From Larimichthys crocea (taxonomy: Eukaryota > Chordata > Actinopteri > Sciaenidae): 64,000 bases of DNA. The notes under the pieces were generated by a model that saw nothing but the letters and a program-made list of their open reading frames with translations, had not been told where the DNA came from and made no database searches. The position numbers were made by a program, and so were the translations under genes. The first letter of the stretch is position 1. Each line of letters starts with the position of its first letter. Positions 1 through 14,096 of the stretch are shown in pieces. Location of the stretch: assembly GCF_000972845.2 (NCBI RefSeq), contig NC_040027.1:16678410-16742409 (forward strand), written 5' to 3'.

Positions 1-1016
1 ATAAATTCTGAGGTTAGATGTGGGAGATGAGTCGAGAAAGAGGGGGAGGGGACCGACTGCACAAATTTCCCTGAATGCCGCCAGACCACATCTCATATAG
101 GCTCCAGTATATAGCAGTGGAGCCACACACAGCACGCAGGACCACCCATGCAACCACAGTCGCCCTTTTTGTTCTTCCTGCACTCTGGCTGTAACTTCCT
201 TTGTCAAGTAGATGATGGGATTCTGACAAGTTTTGAATTAATGCATGACCTTCATCAATTTCATATGAGCTGATGATCATACCATGAACAGCCCGCATTT
301 GGCATGTTTTAAAATACGACACCGCATCCATCCTTTAGCTGAAAGATCGCTAACTGGCATGTCACCTCCAGCTGAATGGAATAATATTTATAAGAGTCCA
401 AGTATAAAAGGATCATTGGCCACCATATATCACATTCCTATGTAATAAAAAAAAATAAAAAACCTTGTACAGTGGAGACACATGCAGGAGTTGACTGCAA
501 TGTAAGAAAGATGTGACTTTATGTTTGTTTGTTTTTTATTTACAGCATTTAGTGGGAGTTCTTCATGTGTGGTTGAGAGAGAGATGGAGTGAATGTTCTG
601 CAATGTGAGTGTGACAGGCTAACAACGCATGAAAACAGATCATCCAGGAGATCTGTTCCACCGTCTAGGATTCTGCTGTGGTTGCTCCGAACTAAAACGC
701 TACCTTGGGAATTCAGGTGTTGTGTTCATCGCCAATTGAAACATTATCTCATTTATCTATAACGCTGCAGCACAGGCTGTGTGCAAACAGACATGCAGAG
801 AGTGCAAAACACCTACGGCCGTTTACACATATCTGAAGGGGGAGGGGGGGAAAAAAGGAGTGGGAGAAAGGGTGGAAGGAAAAAAAAAAATACTCCAACT
901 CGGATGACCCTGACACAGAGAATTACGGATGACAGATTCCCCACCATGACCACACACAAAGTAGACACAAAACAAGTTGGATCTCTCACTGTTAACCATC
1001 CCGTAGCTACAATAAA
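1..1016. other. Unannotated intronic sequence
   Basis: AT-rich sequence with short A-tracts (448-462, 879-890) and a purine-rich patch (about 836-890). The small open frames show no domain or splice context. Nothing else was recognised. Confidence 0.4.
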
Positions 1017-1664
1017 TTGACTTTTTCTTTCGGGGAGCTATTCTCTAGACTGGTGCTTTCTTTCGGAGCACAATACAGAACGATGTGGAGTCTCACTGAC
1101 ACAAAAAACACATATAATGCTAGCGGCGTCCTCACCTCAGCTTTAACCTGTATGATTACCGCTAACAGCTACTGTAGCTACCTTCCAGGAACTGCTACAC
1201 GAATCTCTCACCACCTCAGCTTTCACCTCTTTATCTGATTTATGTTATGCTGCTAACAATGACTCTACACAGGAGCTTTCAGCTGCATCTCCTGTGTCGT
1301 GACGGAACACATCTATCTTACCACCTCAAATTTTACTTGTGCTATATGAGTTTAAACACGGCCTGAAGCATATTTTATGTCTATGTTCTTTAAGTTATGC
1401 ATGTAAATACAGTGACTGTGTATTGGGCTGCCAAAACGCAGGTGACCTACACTCAACACTGTGCCTGAACGCACCCTGTGTAGACACAGACAAAAGACTG
1501 CTAGCTGGTGTTGTAGCTACTTCTAATTGCTGTTGCTATTACAGTGGACACTGCTACATTACAAGCTATAAGACACCATTAACAATACTGCTTCATCGGT
1601 TTGTTCTACTGAAATGCAAAGTTGAGTATTTATGATATTCATCTGAACTGAACAAAAAAAAAAA
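1017..1664 (+). repeat. Possible interspersed repeat ending in an A-tract
   Basis: This block repeats short phrases: CACCTCAGCTTT twice about 80 bp apart, then a weaker CACCTCAAATTTT. It also has several GCTAAC/GCTAGC and CTACTGTAGCTA words. It ends in an 11-base A run at 1654-1664. That is suggestive of a retro-inserted or repetitive element, but I see no clear target-site duplication and do not recognise the family. Confidence 0.3.
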
Positions 1665-3139
1665 GTCTCCCATTGTTGTTCCTTCATGTTGTCCTGACAT
1701 ATCTTTACTGGAGGTTTGGCACTTTTGTTCCAAGGACGGCAACCTCAGATAGTTTTCTGCAGAAACCGAGATTTCTCCAAGCTACGCTGAATTAAGTTTC
1801 CCCAACAGCTCGGGAGCATTCTTCCTCGATCTACAATTCAATCTCATATCAGTGTTTCTCTGTGCATTAATATGCAGTACATTACATGCAGCATAATATC
1901 TCTCTTCCCGGTGACATATTCCATATGTATGGGAACTGACCCTAACTGGGTGAAAAGATCTCCTCACTCGGGGAACCACAGCTACATATGTAAGCCTTCA
2001 TTATATGCAGGCAGTGTTTCGCCTTGACTCCATTTAAGCTTTTCCTTCTGCCTGATTTTCGCTGGCTAACATAAAATGGCTTACTCATTGGGCAAGGAAG
2101 CTACTTTGAACTAGACAGTAACACTGATGTCAACTGTGTTTTTTACAATGTTTCCATTTGAATCGTGTTTTTAGCTCAGCGAAATGAACCCTGAAACATT
2201 TTAGAAAGTTGAGAGGTTAAAGCATGATTAGCAGCAAATGCTGTTCTGGATGGCTCCTTTTTCTATGCAGCTTTCAAAATGGCTGAATCATCCTTCTGTT
2301 ACAGCTACTCACCTGTGGTAAATGGCATCTAGTGTATAGATGAATACAAAATAAGACAAGAAATTATGAGCTGTTTTTTTTTCTCTCTCGCTTACCTCAC
2401 CACAGAGCCTAGTCAACATGAACGCCATCCCAAATTGGAGCGACTCTTTGCTCTATAGTGTTTACAGTGAAATGCCATCACCTAAACAATTCAGGGGTCT
2501 AATAACCACCAGCGAGTTAGCCGTGAAAACTGTGCAGCACGCTGGCATTAAGATGCATTTACAGCTCACTGTGGCAGAGTACTGTACTTCACTGTGACAC
2601 ACACGACTGCCATCGTGAAATTCACCCCCCATCATGTTTAATTTACTCTGAGTTACTAAACAGATGCTTGTTTGGAATAAATGCATTGGAAATTAAACTC
2701 CAGAATAATGAAATGGCAGTGTGCTGCCTGGTTATACATACTGAAGATTACTGGGTCCATTTAGACGGTTTCTAATCAATATAAGCTTTTCAGTGCGAGC
2801 GCAATGGCCTAGTGTAAAGCCTTTGAGACACTGTGCAAAAACCAAATTATACCAGTTATATTTCATATCTCAATTCTTCGTGCTGTAGTTTGACCATTAC
2901 AGCATGTGCATGACAAACAATACCACTGTAATTCCTTCCCTTTAAAATGTGCTTCAAAGCTCTGCGAAATACCTTCTTTTGTTACATAATGTTTATTTCC
3001 ACTGGAAGTTTGAAGGATCTCCTCTCCACACAGCGCTGTGTATTCTCTCTGCAGCACAGTGCAGTATACAGGAGACTTATTACTGTATGCTCCATGATTA
3101 CACAGCAGACAGTGAAATGAGACTTATTGAAAAGCAATG
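1665..3139. other. Unannotated intronic sequence
   Basis: Mixed AT-rich sequence without recognisable exon, repeat or RNA gene. Confidence 0.35.
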
Positions 3140-3760
3140 GGGCAGAGTAGGAGTTTTTGGAGCAACAAGAGAAAGAAAGAAAAGGAAGGAGCTGGGGGAA
3201 GCAGATGTGAGGAAAGAAAGAGGGAGAGGAGGAGAGAGTGAATGTGTAGGAGAGTGAGAACGATGTGGCCATACTGTAAGTTGATGTGCATACAGTCCTG
3301 CAGTCCTTGATAAGCCAGGATGGATGAAAGAGGTGCACCACAGGAGTTGGTAAATCATTGTCAGGGGTGGGTAGGATGAGGAAGGGAACGGTGGGAGGAG
3401 GCTGAGAGGGGGAGGGATGGGAATGGGAGGGTGATGCGGGGAAGGAAAGCATACCAACTGCCTTAGGTGCTCTCTGGTTTTCAAATTTCCCTTCTCTGTC
3501 TGTCTCTTTCTCAATCGTTGCAACAGCAAGGGAGTGGGGATGGAAGGAGGGAGAGCGATATTGTGAGAGAGGGAGAGAGCGTGCTCTAGAGAAAAAGCAC
3601 TTGTCAGAAGGATGGGGAGGTTGCTATGACAACTACTTATACAGTGGGCTGTCAGTCATGTTTCATTGGAGTTTGGAGAAGAGGAGAGGAATGAAGGGAG
3701 GAGAGGAGTTAGGGAAGGAGGGGTTGGAAAAGGGTCATTTCTCCATCTGTCTGCTGAGCC
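3140..3760 (+). repeat. Purine-rich (GA/GGA) low-complexity tract
   Basis: Long runs of G and A on the plus strand, in patches at about 3150-3260, 3360-3450, 3535-3600 and 3670-3740. The pre-mRNA therefore carries CU-rich pyrimidine tracts. The open frames here are Pro/Ser-rich by composition only and are not considered genes. Confidence 0.6.
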
Positions 3761-4288
3761 AGAGTGTAAATTTGACTGTCAGGCTCGGAGATAAGGACAA
3801 ATTATGAACAATATTAGCTGGCTGATAAAAGAGAACAATAATGAATGGATAAATATATTAAAACCAAATGAGATAGCATCCAGGCAGAAACAGGGGCCTT
3901 TAGAAGCCATCCAGGTTTTCTCATTTGGAGGGGAAGATAAGAGCTGGAGAGAGGCTGTGAGGAGGGGAAGGATCCACCGTATTAGAGCTAGCTACTGTAG
4001 CGTACTTCCTTGTCAAAAGAAAGAAAGAAAGAATCAAAATCACTTTGTAGCCGGAATACCAAACATTGTGGCTTCCTCTCCCTCCTTCACGAGCCTATTA
4101 TACTTCTCCAATGAGCAGGATGCCACACAATAACAGTGTCAGCATGTGTTGAAGCATAAAAAACACAGACAGAATGGAATGAAATTAATTAACCCTAAGA
4201 GATCACAGTGCTTAGCCAGTGGAATTTAATCCAATTTATTACATATAGGGATCTAACTAGGGTTATGTTTGCATTAATGAGTATAGCT

Positions 4289-4320
4289 GTGTGTATGTGT
4301 GTGTGTGTGTGTGTGTATGT
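4289..4320 (+). repeat. (GT)n microsatellite
   Basis: Interrupted GT run with one internal TATG; it reads as CA repeats in the minus-strand transcript. Confidence 0.85.
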
Positions 4321-7300
4321 ACAGTGCATACGAGTATATGTTTTGGCGGGTTGTGTATAGATGTGCTAAGGGCATGCTTCCCATCCTATGTACAGTAAAG
4401 GATCAGTGGTAGGAGTGGCAGGGACCAACGCGGGAGGGAGTCTGAGGTTTGGCACAGCCTTAATGTGAGAAAAGCCTGCCAAATTAACTTCTGAATAATG
4501 AGCCTTTTATGTGCTGCGTTATCACCAGCGAGAGGACGGCCATGTATTTTGTCATCACGCTGGAGCCACTTCAGACAGAACCCAGTTAGTACACTCCACC
4601 AGCACACCTTCAACTGAGAGAGAAATGTGGGTTGATAGAATAGTTTGTTTACCAATTTCCAAAGTAAATTAGCGCTCCTGTGTGTGTGCGTGCTGTATTT
4701 GCAGCTGTCTTTTGATGTTTGCATGCTAACCCACAGAGTTGACAGCACAAACTGTAAGGCCTACCATGAACCGGCCCCTAATGAGGTAGCTTATTAGTGC
4801 TGTTTCCCTCACAACTTTAGAGATGTTGCTTGGAAACAGAATTGCAAAGAAAACAATGCTGTAGTTTTCACCCAAAAAAAAAGCCATCAAACCCAGCGCA
4901 CCCTGTTGTGCAATTTCATTACCAAAGCAAAGAAATGTGGACTTCTATTAAAACATATGTGACTGAATAAAAAATGGAAAAAGGAATTACAGAGACTGAA
5001 CCCAGATTTTTGTGTACATTCAGTCTATAATTCACTTTAGAAATGTTCCCTCAAACAGAGTCTCACTCTAGCTGTACCTACGGTGACACCGGCTTGATTT
5101 CATGTCATACTTTCATCATTTTGGTGTCAAGGCTGCTCATTGGCAGCTTGGCTGCGACCCATAAAAGCCATCAGTAAAAATGCCATTGAGCCCTCTGTGC
5201 AGGGCCTTGATAGCCGTGCTGCAGAAACAGCGCATCCCTCACTAAGCACTCCTCTGGGATGGATTAAGCCTCACTGCTTTCACATACATGTAAGTACACG
5301 TAACCACAACCACGCTAGGTCGCTTATATATACATAAACCCTGTAAACATGTGGGCAACTGCACACAAAGTAACCATAAAATAATATATATATATATGCG
5401 CACACTCACATACAGGCTGTCACCGAGAAATACACCTGCTTGAATACAAGTAGCTCACTCTATTTCAACAGGCGCACATACAGAAACGTATGCAGCACAT
5501 ACATGTGGACATGCTGTATACATACAGATGTACGGTATCAAGAGGCACCTAAAAGACTTTCTACAAACAAACCTCGCTGTAGTGAGTGGGAGGTTGCGGT
5601 TGGTAACTGTTGCTTCACAAGCCCTATAGCGCATTAGTCAGGCCAAAAAGCTCAAGATCAAACTATAATGTGTTACGGAACAGCAGCCTCACGGGAAGTC
5701 AGCTTCTGCATTCCAACCGTACACATTTCCTCCACGCACACCAGCTGAGTCGATTCCATCTCAGGGGGGATTTGAAGACCAGTGATCGTGAATTCTCTTC
5801 TGTGCCGCTGGCAGAACGGATGATGGACATTATATATGACACCTAAAAGACTCGCCCACACATCTGTATACGTGCACAGCCACATGCACGCACACACATG
5901 TTCGTACGCGCATATAAAAAAACACACAGGACCTCTTGTACGTCACTTCAATATTCTCCAAAGAGCTCCACAGATTTTATGCATCAGTGCGATCTAATGG
6001 CTCCTCTGTTCTGTCAGGCTGGGGGATTTCAGCTGCATCTTGCCCCTGTTGGAAGCCTTGAAGATACAATTACAGTCTTCTGACTAGGTTCCCTCTTCCC
6101 TAAATGCTCCGTGTAAAACCTCTGAGGTGCGTGAGTATAACTGATGGCACATGTGTGTCTTTATGCTCCTTTCTCTCTCTCTTTCTGTACAGTTTCAGTC
6201 AGCTCATAGACCCGCTGACAGCTTCCACCCCCTACCACTGTACAGAGCAACTGAAAGGAGAAGAATAGAAGGAGAAATTGCTTAAATTTTTTTATCTCCA
6301 CCATATACGTCTCAGCAAATTTACACTCAATATGATAACAAATGTGAAATATTACTCACAGCCTTGTGTCGAATTCAGTGTATTACGGCTGCGGTCATAA
6401 ATCCTGAAACTGCTGTGCAACGTGTATACGTAGCTACTGTATATAAACATTTACAATATGGCACTGCTATTTATATTGTCTCCCTTCATAATGCCATCTG
6501 AAGGGCATTTTGGCATCCGTTATGATATGGATTTTCTCCCCCCCCCCATTTTCCTCTATCCCATTTATTGCCATTCTTCTTTCCCGTCCAGATTGTGTTT
6601 CTATACAGTAGAATGGGCCTTTTACCTTTGGCAGTATTTAACACAGCGCTAGCCTGTTTCTTAATTATTTTCTCATCGCTCCACTGACACTGATTCATGA
6701 GGGTAATGTTGGACACACCCCCTCGGCCAGCCCCCTCAACCAACCCCCACCTCCCCTCTACACGCACAGTTTCTCTCTCTTTTCATCCTCTTTCTTACAG
6801 CAGAGTTTCTCTTAGCTCTTTGTTGTATCATCTTTCTGACATATATATTTTTCTCTTTGTCTGATTTCACATTTTTGTCCCTCTCCTTCTGCTTTATTAT
6901 TTCCATCTCTCTTTTTCCCACATATTTCTTTTTCCCGTGATTATCTCGGATGGCTAATGAGTTACCTTCATTGTAAGTCATTAGCCGTCATGGTTTCCCC
7001 TCAAGTAATTACCTTTTTTTTTTACCCTCATATGGAAGGACAAAATTGACTACAGCAAGAGACAACAAACTTCATTAAACACTGAGCCAAACTGAGCCTC
7101 ATGTGGTATCCTGCCCTCCTGATCTTATTGTGTTAAATATAGAGCACAATACCAATATCCTGTCACCTTCTCACCTCTGTAGTGAGAAAGTGCAATATTC
7201 TAAAATATAAAACTGTGGTGGAACAAAAACCCTTTTTATTGGAAAAAAAAAAAACCACAATGGAAAGATTGACAGTCAGTCAGCAATGGAAGAAGAGGGT

Positions 7301-10300
7301 AAGAGAATACCTAAAGGTTACGGTATTAACGTTCACTTACCGCAGACATCAAAACAGAAACACAGTTGTGGATATGAGGAAACAAAAGTGACACAAGCAA
7401 AGAGAAATGCAGAAGAAGAAAAAGATGATGAAAAAATGTGAAAAAGCTGCATGAGTGTGAGAGAGAGACAGAAATGAAAGGGAGGAGGGCTTAGGAGATA
7501 GAGAGCGGGGGGCCATGCCCAACTCCAGCTCAAGAGAGAGTGAGGATGTACCAGAATATGGGCTATCTCGCTGAAGCTTTGTCTGGTGGAGCAACTGAGC
7601 TGGCAGATGACTTTGCTGCACATGGACAAAAGAGGCTTACAGGCCACCCTGCATGTCAGCTTTCCCCTGGCCCAAGTGTGGGAGCTGTAGGGGAATATAG
7701 GGTGCACTCGAGCACTCCCCTGTCTAGACCTACAGAAACCTTGCTTAAAGTGTATTCAGATTTGCTCTATACATATGACATCAGCCAGCAGCTTAGTTTT
7801 GCATATAGTCTAGTTCACTGCAGAGCATCTCTTTACTCTGAAAAGAAAAAACTGCAGTGTTAACAGTTATGAGACGGGGAATTGCTGTATGAGGTAAAGT
7901 TGCAAATACATAAATAAATACATAAGCCCTAAAGCATGTCACTGGTGTACTTTTATATTTTACCGCTTCCATATTATTAGTTCGAGCTGATACTTGATAG
8001 GAGGCAAGATACTAAACTTGGAGCTTTTCCGCTCGCTGTGCTGTCGTGTGCTTTTTGCATGCAGGGCCTCTGTAGTGCTGATGTGACTGTAAGGGGTAGA
8101 GCCTAACCCTGTCAGTCACACTGACAGCCAAGCTGTCTTATCTGCTCTCTATTGGTGATGGTGCACTTTAATTAGGCTCGAAGGTCAATCAGTACTTTTT
8201 TTTTTAGAAGATGTGATTCTACTGAAAGTATCTCATAATGTGGGACAGCCGTAGTGTTTTGGAGGCCTGAGGCAGACACGTGTGCGGGGATGCCTAACCT
8301 TCTGTTCTCACCTTTTTATCCCTACTTGTCTGAATGTTCAGATCTACTTTCCATCACATATTTTTTTAGAGCGCTGCACTGCTGAACTAATGAACTGCTG
8401 CAAAGGTTTCCACTGCATATCTTCTATCTTTAGGAGAAGAAATGTGCATGATATACTTCAGGCGTCTTCCACGGTTTCTAAATATATCAACTATAGAAGC
8501 AAGAATGAATACATTACTCACATTCAGATTCCTGATATGGAAATCAACACATCAAACAAGACCTGCTTGCTATTATTAATTATGTGGGAAGAGAATATTA
8601 CAGGTATGTCAGCATCACCATCAACACTAAAACTAACTTTACTCAATGAAGTAACATCAGGTGTTAGCAGCAGGTTGTTGTTTCTAAGAATAATCCAGTG
8701 TGGAGAAAAATAATATGCTACCTCTGAGAATTTTCTTCTGGCTTCTTTCCTCCTCCTTTATGTTTTATAAATGCATTTCAATTTTGTTGTTGTGGAAACT
8801 ATAAAGCTCTACCATCAACTACCAATCCAAAGCCAAAATTGTGCACTGCGCACGAGTTCACCGACACTGCTAACATAAGCACCCTGTGGTGTGTGTTGTG
8901 CAGATTTTTCTAGGGAAAAAGAGAAAATGTCAGTTTATATTGAATATCTAATTTCTGTTTCACAGGACTCTTTGGAGCCCCTTTGCTCGGTGTTGAAAGT
9001 GTTGATAATCAACACGGTTTCTACTAAATCAAAGCCTTTGTGTTTTCCAGATTGCACCTTCTACAGTGTGCTGATGTCTCACTTGCGGAGCTGTGGGGGG
9101 GATGCACAACTTTGCGAGAATAACAATCCCACCTCTGCTCTCCACAATAGCTTCCTCCCACGGAACTCAACATATAGCTTCACCAAATGTGGCGTGAACT
9201 CCTCTAACTATCATTTGTTTACACAACAACTTACTACACTTACTGTTACAGACACGATATCAAGAGTAGCAACAGTTGTTTCAGACCTAAAGGTGATGAA
9301 GGAGATGTAGAGATGTAGATGTGCTCCACCTACAGGCAACTACGGTTCATGTCTGACCCCAAAACACAGACATTCTGTACCAAAAACTGGCACACTATGT
9401 GAAGAAGAAACTATACAGATATGAAAACATCTAGTCGCCGACCGCCTGACACAAATGCATTACTATTATGGATCATTTACGGTCACACCTCATGTCAAAA
9501 TACACAGAATTTAAGACAGAATGGAGAAATGTGTGCTACACAGACGTGTGTTTATAAGATAAGATATGGACATATGATATGTGTGCAAAAATATGTCCCA
9601 TAATGTTCTCCATCTCTCTTTCACACTAACATCGGAGGGATGTCTCCGTTGTCTCTCTTTGTCTCTCTCTCCTCCACCCCAATCTTCTTGACAGCTCATC
9701 TGTTTTCATTTCCAGGATATTTTGCTTGATATCTAATGAAGCAAATATCTATATATTGAACAAATCATCAAGAGGGGAGGACGGAATAGCACATTGGATT
9801 TCAGTTACGTTTTCGCATCGCTGTTTTACTTCATGCATCAGATTTATTGGATTTGTTTGTCATAGCGAATCATCTGGTGTCCTGACGTGCATAGAAATAT
9901 ACTGTAAAGCACACACACTGTCTGTTGATGAAACTCTTGAACCGTAAGGCTCAGCTCTGCATGCAGAATGTAGAAGTGCAATCTATATCTTGGAATATGA
10001 TAGATATGAGGGAGTGGAGAAATTTACACCTGTCAAGCTAATACCTAATAGCATTAGACTGCAAAAAGACGGACTTATTTCTCTCACCAACTTAGACTAA
10101 ACTATGAGGCAGATGGCCTTTTCCTCTGGCTTTCTATCTTCACCTTGCTCACTCTCTCTCTCACTGACAAACCTTACAGTAAGCATTTTAATTCCCCCTG
10201 ACCTTTACTGATCTCACCCAGGCAGTTTTGCCCATTGCTTAGGGCCAAAACAAAATGAAATTTGAATTTCAGCTCAGAATAATTTAAGATGGTCCTTTCT

Positions 10301-10537
10301 ATGCAGGGAGTCTCAACTATTTTGTAGTTTGGGTGCTGCCAACAGACTAAATGGACTTTCCGTAAGAGCCCTCTCTCTATTTTCTGTCTTGCCTATGGGG
10401 CTCTGGGATCACATACAGTGTGATGTGAGTGTGTGAGGAGGAGGGAGGAAGACGTGAGAGTGAGCGAGCAAAAACGGGGCCAATATTCACATGTATGCAC
10501 ACATGAGCACATGACACACGCACACACACCCACATAA

Positions 10538-10540
<3 letters not shown>
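4321..10540. other. Unannotated intronic sequence
   Basis: AT-rich sequence with minor AT repeats (around 5384-5397), a pyrimidine-rich patch (6530-6930), short A-tracts and a small ATAC/AAAT repeat at 7904-7925. No exon, RNA gene or recognised transposon was found. Confidence 0.35.

Positions 10541-10545
<5 letters not shown>

Positions 10546-10580
<35 letters not shown>
10546..10580 (+). repeat. (CA)n microsatellite
   Basis: Perfect CA run of about 17 units after a short TATATA stretch. It becomes a UG repeat in the inferred minus-strand pre-mRNA. Confidence 0.9.
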
Positions 10581-10581
<1 letters not shown>

Positions 10582-13500
10582 GCTTGGCACACAAACACGA
10601 ACATGCTCCAACTCTAGTACACTAAGCACCAGAGGGCTTTGTGTGCAAGGCTGAGAAATGCCATGTCAGCACGCACCACATGGAAGTTTAGAGGGAAGGG
10701 AAAAGCTAAATAGTGTAAAAAAAAAATGAGTGTGTGATGAAAAATGCATGGAGGGAAGAGGGGGACAGTGGCTCCCTGTACACAATTGTCTACTAAGAAG
10801 ATCCTGCGGATCCTCTCTTCCTTTTTATCCAGTTGCCTCTACTGGCGGTGCTGCTTCCCTTACTGACCGCACACACCTCTGAACACAAGACAGATATGGC
10901 TATCATCTTAGGTAAAAGCAATAAATGTAGGTATATATTTTTTAATAACTCGTGCTTTACTTTGCCCTAAGCATGCATACAGACATGTACAGATCTGTAG
11001 ACGCACATTGGTCACATTTTGTGACTAAAACGTTGCAGGTGAAACAAAAAACTAACTTCTACTCATGGATTGATACAGCTGGTATAGAGAAGTAAACTCT
11101 TTTCCTCATTTTAAAGGTGAATAAACTGAGTTATCTTACTTACCCCTCATTATGCCCTGTGCCTGCAGCTAGTTTAGCTTGCTTGGCTAATGTTTCTTTC
11201 GCACCAAGACAGCTTGCCCATATAGCTAGCTCGAGTAGCATAAAATATTAGGTATCATGGTGATTTATTCCATATGTGTGAAACTAAGTAGATCATTTAG
11301 AATGAGCTCAGATGCCTTTTTTTTCCAATAGCACACCTAAAGCTGCCAGAGGCTATAGAGTGAGGCAACATAAATATTTCGTTTCAAAGCAAACCAAAGC
11401 AACATGTAACAAATGGTCAGAAAAGTGCAACATATTTTCAGTTTAGTTGATGGAGAAATTGGACGGCTGTGAACTCCCAGTCCAGTGCTGGTTATAATCA
11501 AAGAACCAGTATTCTGCACCATTCTCTCTTCACAAACTTCACAAGACTTCTTAATCACAGAGAAGAGGTGATGTAATGATAGAGAAACACTGGCAATTAG
11601 ACACCTGCAGAACAACTCAATTAATTTTAAGAACCTTCTGGTCCACTGCAACCTTTTGCTTCACTCACATGAGTACGAGTAGGTACGCGTGACAACATTT
11701 AAACTTTGCGCATTATGTTTTTTTGCCCTACAGAGATTTTGAGCTTGTTTTTACAGTACACGCTGATGACTGATGTCAGGTCAATCTGTCAAGAATTTCT
11801 TGCGATGAAAGCAGCATGTCGTCCTTTTCGCTCTGACTGTCTGACAATGTTAATCTGCAGGGGAGGACCGTGTTGACAGAACACATTATGGAGCTTTAGG
11901 GGGGAAAGGTTAGACATCAACACAGAAGTAGAATTTAAATTGTAAACCTCTTATAAGGCACGAACTTTTATGAGCAAATGCCCACTAGACTTAACCCTGC
12001 CCTTTCGAATTAATTCATTATGGCTTGTGCATATATGTATGCGGCCCACGCTTAAGGTAATGTGACTGTGTATGCATGTGTATAGCCGTATGTGGGTATG
12101 ACAGGGTATGTTTGTCAGACTGCACACAGTCACGTCGAGCTAGGAAATTGTTTTAATCTTCTCAAAGCCCCATCAGCAGTTTATCAACCATTGCCACCTT
12201 TCCTGGGGGTGGGGTGCGGGTGGAGGGGTGGCGATGTGTGTGTATAGTAAAATGACTGGCAGAAGTCAGAGAGGAGGGGTGTCTGCATTTCAAATATCAA
12301 TTGGCGCTGTCAGCGTGGTGAAGGATTATCTGAAATTAGTTTAGTTAATTCATCATTTTAAAGGGCAGTTGCTTTGCCGCTGATTAGTTATTGTACACAC
12401 TTGTCAATTAAGGATCCCTGGAGAGTGTGTCCCATGAGGACTGAAGCTGACATCAAATGCACACACACAGGAAAGGAAAGAGATAGGAGACAGACAAGTG
12501 TGCAGCAAAGTGCAGAGAGAAGAAAATACAGAAGGAACGAGATGCACGATGGAGACAATCTAACGTGTATGTAGACTCAGAGTCAATCAAAAATGAAAGG
12601 ATAAAACATTTCTCTGTTTGTGTGCAGAGGTGGGTGTTGTGTGGTGGGGGTTGTTATAGATGTTTTGAATTAGAAAAATCAATGTGAGAGCCTTTGTACA
12701 AAGAGGCCAAGTGGAGGCCATCACATTGACCTCTCCACAGGTTTCTATTCCCATAGTTACTGTTGCTACGATACTGGATTCAGCTCACCATGTTATATAT
12801 GGCCAAACAGAGAAACCCTGGACAAAAAGCCTGTCAGAGACAAACTGGAACATCACTTGTTAGAAGACAAGCATTTTTTTTGAAGCAGCAGTTCACAGAT
12901 AATGCTTTTGAGATTTTGAATGAGAAGTCACACTGAACGTGACTTTGTTTGATTGATTTATTAACACCAATATGTTAGTGACAATAATCCACCAGAGAAT
13001 ATAACTGCATTTCTCCAGCAGTTGTTTTTTTTTTTAAACTTTACAATGAGGTAAATATCCTAACCCAAAAACTATGAAAAAAAAGTTTATTCAGCACTGA
13101 ACAAGCATTTCTCTGTTCCCCATAATTAATTCTTAAACTGCTTTTCTGGTTAATCCAGCAACCCATGGGGAGGTGTGAGAGGCAATGTGCCCATTTTATT
13201 CAAGGATACATTGTAAACACATTCTTATTGGACAAAAACTAGGCTTTTCAAAACTGCATGTTTCAACAAACACATTTTTGGAAAATGCAATTCCTCTGGG
13301 ACGAACATTAGGATATAAATAAAATGGTGAGCAGGGATGGAAGTCTCTGATTTGAAATATTAATTTGAATATCTTAAATCATCAATAATTCAATCTAAAT
13401 GCTCAAGCTACAAAAGCTTTGTATAGTAGTAGTCTTTGGTTTAAAAAAAAATTAAAAAATAAAAACTTATCTCCGTGTCACGCACTTTTATTACCCCTGC

Positions 13501-14023
13501 TTTCCACATAGAAACATGCTACATGTTTTGTCACCACTGATATTGCATTCACCAGTGGTCATTAGTTGTTCCTGGGGACCCATATTAACGCTGGTGTTTA
13601 ATCCAGCTCATGCAATATTCTACCTTAGAGTTAATTAGATCCACCTTTCATCCCAGGTGAAAACCAGTCCCTGATTAGGTGTTTAGAATGAAAAAGCTAC
13701 CTATTTAATCCTATTGGGGCTGTGACATGCCTACTCCTCATTCACTAATGCTTTATCCCTTTTGTTCTCCCCGAAGACCCCCTGTGGTGAAAATCTCAGT
13801 TTAAGAAGGTAAATATGTGACGTTTTCAGCATGATTGGCTATGATTGTACAACAGTAATTTCTCAACTATCCTAGATCTTTAAAGTATTTATCTTGAAGT
13901 CAACAGGAGTCAAATAGAGCATATTTCCTGCCTGTGAATGCAGCCATCCCCATCTGACGGTCTCCAATTAACAGGCTTTTTTTCACAGCAGACATTTTGT
14001 TATTGTCATAGCAGGAAAGGCGC
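10581..14023. other. Unannotated intronic sequence
   Basis: AT-rich sequence with a few T and A tracts (13023-13034, 13440-13462). A unique-looking stretch with many TTAAT/ATTAG words lies at 13530-13740. No gene was recognised. Confidence 0.35.
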
Positions 14024-14096
14024 AGGCTGCCATTGTAAACAGGAATTTGTTATTAATGACTTGTCTGGTTAAATAAAGGTTATATTAAAAAAAAAG
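14024..14096 (+). mobile_element. 3' tail of a fish LINE/SINE retroelement (5'-truncated)
   Basis: The stretch reads GGCTGCCATTGTAAACAGG, AATTTGTTATTAATGACTTG, then TCTGGTTAAATAAAGGTTAT and an A-rich end. The phrase CTGGTTAAATAAAGGTTA before poly-A is a tail I recognise from many fish L2-related LINEs and their SINEs. Only the last 70 or so bases are convincing. The upstream boundary and target-site duplication were not identified. Confidence 0.6.

Noticed and set aside
1502..1515. AGCTGGTGTTGT, matching the 5' part of miR-138
   Set aside because: The match stops after 12 bases and no precursor hairpin is evident.
2982..3529. Minus-strand Ser/Pro-rich open frames of about 145-155 residues
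   Set aside because: They arise from the purine-rich low-complexity tract; no domain, no splice structure and no recognisable protein.
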